64,000 nucleotides of DNA from Cuneatibacter caecimuris (GTDB taxonomy: Bacteria > Bacillota > Clostridia > Lachnospirales > Lachnospiraceae): the NCBI RefSeq assembly GCF_004216775.1, contig NZ_SGXF01000003.1, positions 269,224 to 333,223 on the forward strand, read 5' to 3'. This document shows, piece by piece, positions 62,144 through 64,000 of this stretch. A program made the position numbers and the translations under genes. Position 1 is the stretch's first letter. Each line of letters begins with the position of its first letter. The notes under the pieces are model-generated. The model worked only from the letters and a program-made list of their open reading frames with translations, ran no database searches and was not told the DNA's origin.

Positions 62144-63112
62144 ATGGAAAAAATCAAATTACATAACACGGATTTGACTGTATCGGAAATTTGCCTGGGA
62201 ACGGTGAACTACGGTTCTCATTACAGCAAAGAGGAGAGCTGCCTTCAGATGAACACCTTCCTGGAGGCAGGAGGAAACTTTCTGGATACTGCGCTGGTAT
62301 ATGGCGATTGGGGGAATGAAAAATCAAGCAGCGAGAAAATCATCGGACAGTTTTTGAAGGAAAAGCAGGCCAGAAGCAAGGTGGTGCTTTCCACCAAGGG
62401 CTGCCATCCATTTCTGGAAACAATGCACATTTCCAGAATGAACGTAGAATGTCTCGGTGAGGATGTGGAGAGAAGCCTGCGCCATTTGCAGACGGATTAT
62501 ATTGATTTGTATTTTCTCCACAGGGACAATGAAAATACTCCTGTGGAAGAAATCTTAGAGGGGCTGGAGGGACAGGTGAAAAAAGGGAATTTGCGTTACT
62601 ACGGATTCTCCAACTGGACACTGGCCAGAGCAAAAGAAGCGGAGATGTACGCGAAAGCACATGGATTAAAGGGCTTTGTGTGCAACCAGGCGGAGTTCGG
62701 CCTTGCTGATGTGAATGAAAAACCAAAGGACCAAGTGGTTCTGGAGAACGATTTTTATCAGTACCACAAAGAAACGCAGTTAAATGCCATGGCCTATCAG
62801 TGCCAGGCCAACGGTTATTTTGCCAGGAGGCTGCAGGGCAGAGAGATCCCAGAGAATCAAAAGAAACGCTACGCCGGACTAGGCAATGATGCCATTTTTG
62901 AAAAGCTGAAAGAATTTGAGAAGGCCGGCTGCTTTGCAAACCATTTTTTGCTCAATTATATCCGCAAGTGTAAATTTCCCGCAATCCCTATCTGCGGCTG
63001 CCGCACGGTAAAACAGTTGGAAGATTCCATCCGGGGTATCAACGAAAAAGTACCTGGGCAAATGCTGGAGGAATTGATTTCGCTGAAGAAGAAACAAGTG
63101 TATGATTGGTAA
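62144..63112 (+). CDS. Aldo/keto reductase
   Basis: A 322-residue AKR barrel. The tetrad is complete: D48 and Y53 (FLDTALVYGDWG), K85 (LSTKGCHPF) and H126 (YFLHRDNENTP). YYGFSNWT is the matching cofactor-side loop. It shares its overall plan with the reductase at 1733-2698 (LQTDYxDLYxLHRDD/N, GSNWT/FSNWT), so both are from the same AKR subgroup. AAAGGAAACAC precedes ATG 62144. Monocistronic; substrate unknown. Confidence 0.9.
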   Translation: MEKIKLHNTDLTVSEICLGTVNYGSHYSKEESCLQMNTFLEAGGNFLDTALVYGDWGNEKSSSEKIIGQFLKEKQARSKVVLSTKGCHPFLETMHISRMNVECLGEDVERSLRHLQTDYIDLYFLHRDNENTPVEEILEGLEGQVKKGNLRYYGFSNWTLARAKEAEMYAKAHGLKGFVCNQAEFGLADVNEKPKDQVVLENDFYQYHKETQLNAMAYQCQANGYFARRLQGREIPENQKKRYAGLGNDAIFEKLKEFEKAGCFANHFLLNYIRKCKFPAIPICGCRTVKQLEDSIRGINEKVPGQMLEELISLKKKQVYDW

Positions 63113-63131
63113 AGCGGCAGCCCCTTTTATC

Positions 63132-63473
63132 TTATTCCTTCCCCAGCAGCCGGGACAGGGGACGGATGATTGTTTCCAGCTCGCTGACAGTTTTTTCCGT
63201 GGTGACTACCAGCTGGTTTACATTTTCCAGCATGGACTGCAAATCCGAATCTTTCAGCTGTTCAGAAACAGCGGTCAGGTTTTGGCTCACTTCTTCCATC
63301 TGCCCCAGCATCCTGCCGTAACGTGGGATCAGGGCCAGTGAGCAGGCCAGAAACAGAACAAGCGCTGCACCCAGAAAGGCGGCTGTAAGCCGCATGGCCT
63401 TCAGCTGCCTTTCCAACAGCCTGCTCTGTTCCCGGGCCGTTTTTAACAGTTCCTGTTCATTCCTGCTGTCCAT
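63132..63473 (-). CDS. Single-helix membrane protein with coiled coil
   Basis: A 113-residue protein. A charged N-terminal helix (EQELLKTAREQSRLLERQLKA shown as LKTAREQSRLLERQLKA) leads to one hydrophobic segment (about 28-49, LTAAFLGAALVLFLACSLALI). The remaining 60 residues have a heptad pattern (MEEVSQNLTAVSEQLKD, VNQLVVTTEKTVSELE). No recognised family. Its start overlaps the CYTH gene by 17 nt, suggesting a shared transcript. Confidence 0.7.
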   Translation of the reverse strand: MDSRNEQELLKTAREQSRLLERQLKAMRLTAAFLGAALVLFLACSLALIPRYGRMLGQMEEVSQNLTAVSEQLKDSDLQSMLENVNQLVVTTEKTVSELETIIRPLSRLLGKE

Positions 63474-63921
63474 CTGCCGATCCCCCTTTGCTCATATTGC
63501 TGTTATGATAGCGCCCGTCATAGGTGACCTCCCGGCCAAACCACCGGGGCGGTATAAAAGCCTGCGCGTCTTCTGCGCTGGAAAATTCCACTTCAGCCAG
63601 CCATAAGCCCTCATACTTGCCGAAAAACTGATCTATTTCTGCGGTGAGGCCGCCGGAAAGAGGGATCAGATAGCGGCGCTTCGTGAGAATACAGCCGTCC
63701 GCCTTCTGCAGCAGGTGGGCGTAGGCTTTTTCATTCAGCGGCAGGTTATATTCTTCCCTGACCATCATGCCCCCGCCCTTATAAGTCATGTAATAGGCGT
63801 CGTCTTCTTTCCTGATCCGAACCACAGGGTCAGTACAGAGATAGGCCTGCTCAATCAGCTTGCTGGCACAGCCGGCAACCTGAGGAGGCTGCTCCAGCAG
63901 AAATTTGCGTTCAATCTCCAT
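63457..63921 (-). CDS. CYTH-domain protein (triphosphatase/adenylate cyclase fold)
   Basis: A 154-residue triphosphate-tunnel enzyme candidate. It begins with the diagnostic EIERKF (ExExK; E2, E4, K6), followed by basic and acidic tunnel residues (VRIRKEDDAYYMTYKGGG, TKRRYLIPL, EIDQFFGKYEGLWLAEVEF). These predict inorganic triphosphatase or related phosphohydrolase activity. ATG 63921 has AAAGGA upstream; an in-frame extension to 63993 runs into the dispersed repeat and is excluded. Confidence 0.9.
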   Translation of the reverse strand: MEIERKFLLEQPPQVAGCASKLIEQAYLCTDPVVRIRKEDDAYYMTYKGGGMMVREEYNLPLNEKAYAHLLQKADGCILTKRRYLIPLSGGLTAEIDQFFGKYEGLWLAEVEFSSAEDAQAFIPPRWFGREVTYDGRYHNSNMSKGGSADGQQE

Positions 63922-63944
63922 TTTGTAGTCCTTTCTTTGTATCA

Positions 63945-64000
63945 ATAGGAAACTGCGTTCCCTATGCAACAAACCCCTCCGGGGGATGCGCACTGCGCGC
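63945..64000. repeat. Structured dispersed repeat, second copy (cut by window edge)
   Basis: It shares with the copy at 10036 the blocks ATAGGAAACTGC, CTATGCAACAAA, CCTCCGGGGGAT and CGCACTGCG in the same order. Differences are single-base changes and one inserted G. It directly precedes the CYTH gene start on the opposite strand. Confidence 0.85.

Noticed and set aside
63111-63120. AAAGCGGCAG repeated from the terminator at 62104
   Set aside because: Ten bases only and no structure around the second copy; probably chance.

Overview
The window reads as chromosome of a spore-forming, gut-type Firmicute, most likely a Lachnospiraceae member. The reasons are the spoIID-spoIIQ pair, a candidate Spo0A-box cluster, T-box control of ileS, strong Shine-Dalgarno sites (AGGAGG), sigma-A promoters close to TTGACA/TATAAT, and an enzyme set for plant pectin (RG-I) oligosaccharides. 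No rRNA, tRNA, CRISPR array, transposase or phage gene was found.

Left part (1-12.8 kb): a truncated GH42 beta-galactosidase follows an aldo/keto reductase (minus strand). A response regulator and histidine kinase pair comes next. Then follow a candidate Spo0A-box region and an AT-richer island of small orphan genes (5.4-8.0 kb). A GntR-type regulator with an ABC ATPase and permease precedes a second ABC operon of LanFEG type. Between the two ABC operons lies a structured dispersed repeat (10036-10171), whose second copy begins at the right edge of the window.

Middle left (12.8-22.6 kb): glycerate kinase, then an intergenic stretch with a conserved-loop hairpin and a 22-bp tandem repeat. Next come a minus-strand cluster of L-rhamnose mutarotase, GH112 phosphorylase and GH51 arabinofuranosidase. 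Facing it is a divergent MFS exporter and ArsR-type regulator operon with large palindromic operators. An AraC regulator and an AEC carrier follow. GH42, GH51, GH112 and RhaM together suggest import and phosphorolysis of galactose- and arabinose-decorated rhamnogalacturonan fragments, with Gal-beta-1,4-Rha as the likely GH112 substrate. GH105 and GH28 enzymes at 44.5-47.2 kb extend the theme.

Centre (22.7-38.4 kb): leuB-ilvD-ilvB and serC-serA make branched-chain amino acids and serine. Then comes a secreted system: a small wall or membrane protein with a cohesin-like domain, translationally coupled to a giant subtilisin-like (S8) protease that carries a dockerin. The protease is interrupted by a frameshift in a C-terminal Ig-like domain, leaving two overlapping reading frames.

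Right (38.6-64 kb): a lipoprotein, rarA, a methyltransferase, a DUF1015 protein, recJ, GH105, GH28, a TIM-barrel isomerase and apt on the plus strand. A minus-strand operon of hybrid histidine kinase, sialate-lyase-like aldolase and ClC channel follows. Then come T-box-controlled type-2 ileS, glycogen phosphorylase, an MscL with a C-terminal zinc ribbon, spoIID, spoIIQ, a DUF6506-like protein, a second aldo/keto reductase and a CYTH-domain protein. All functional calls rest on reading motifs and context by eye; no database search was run.
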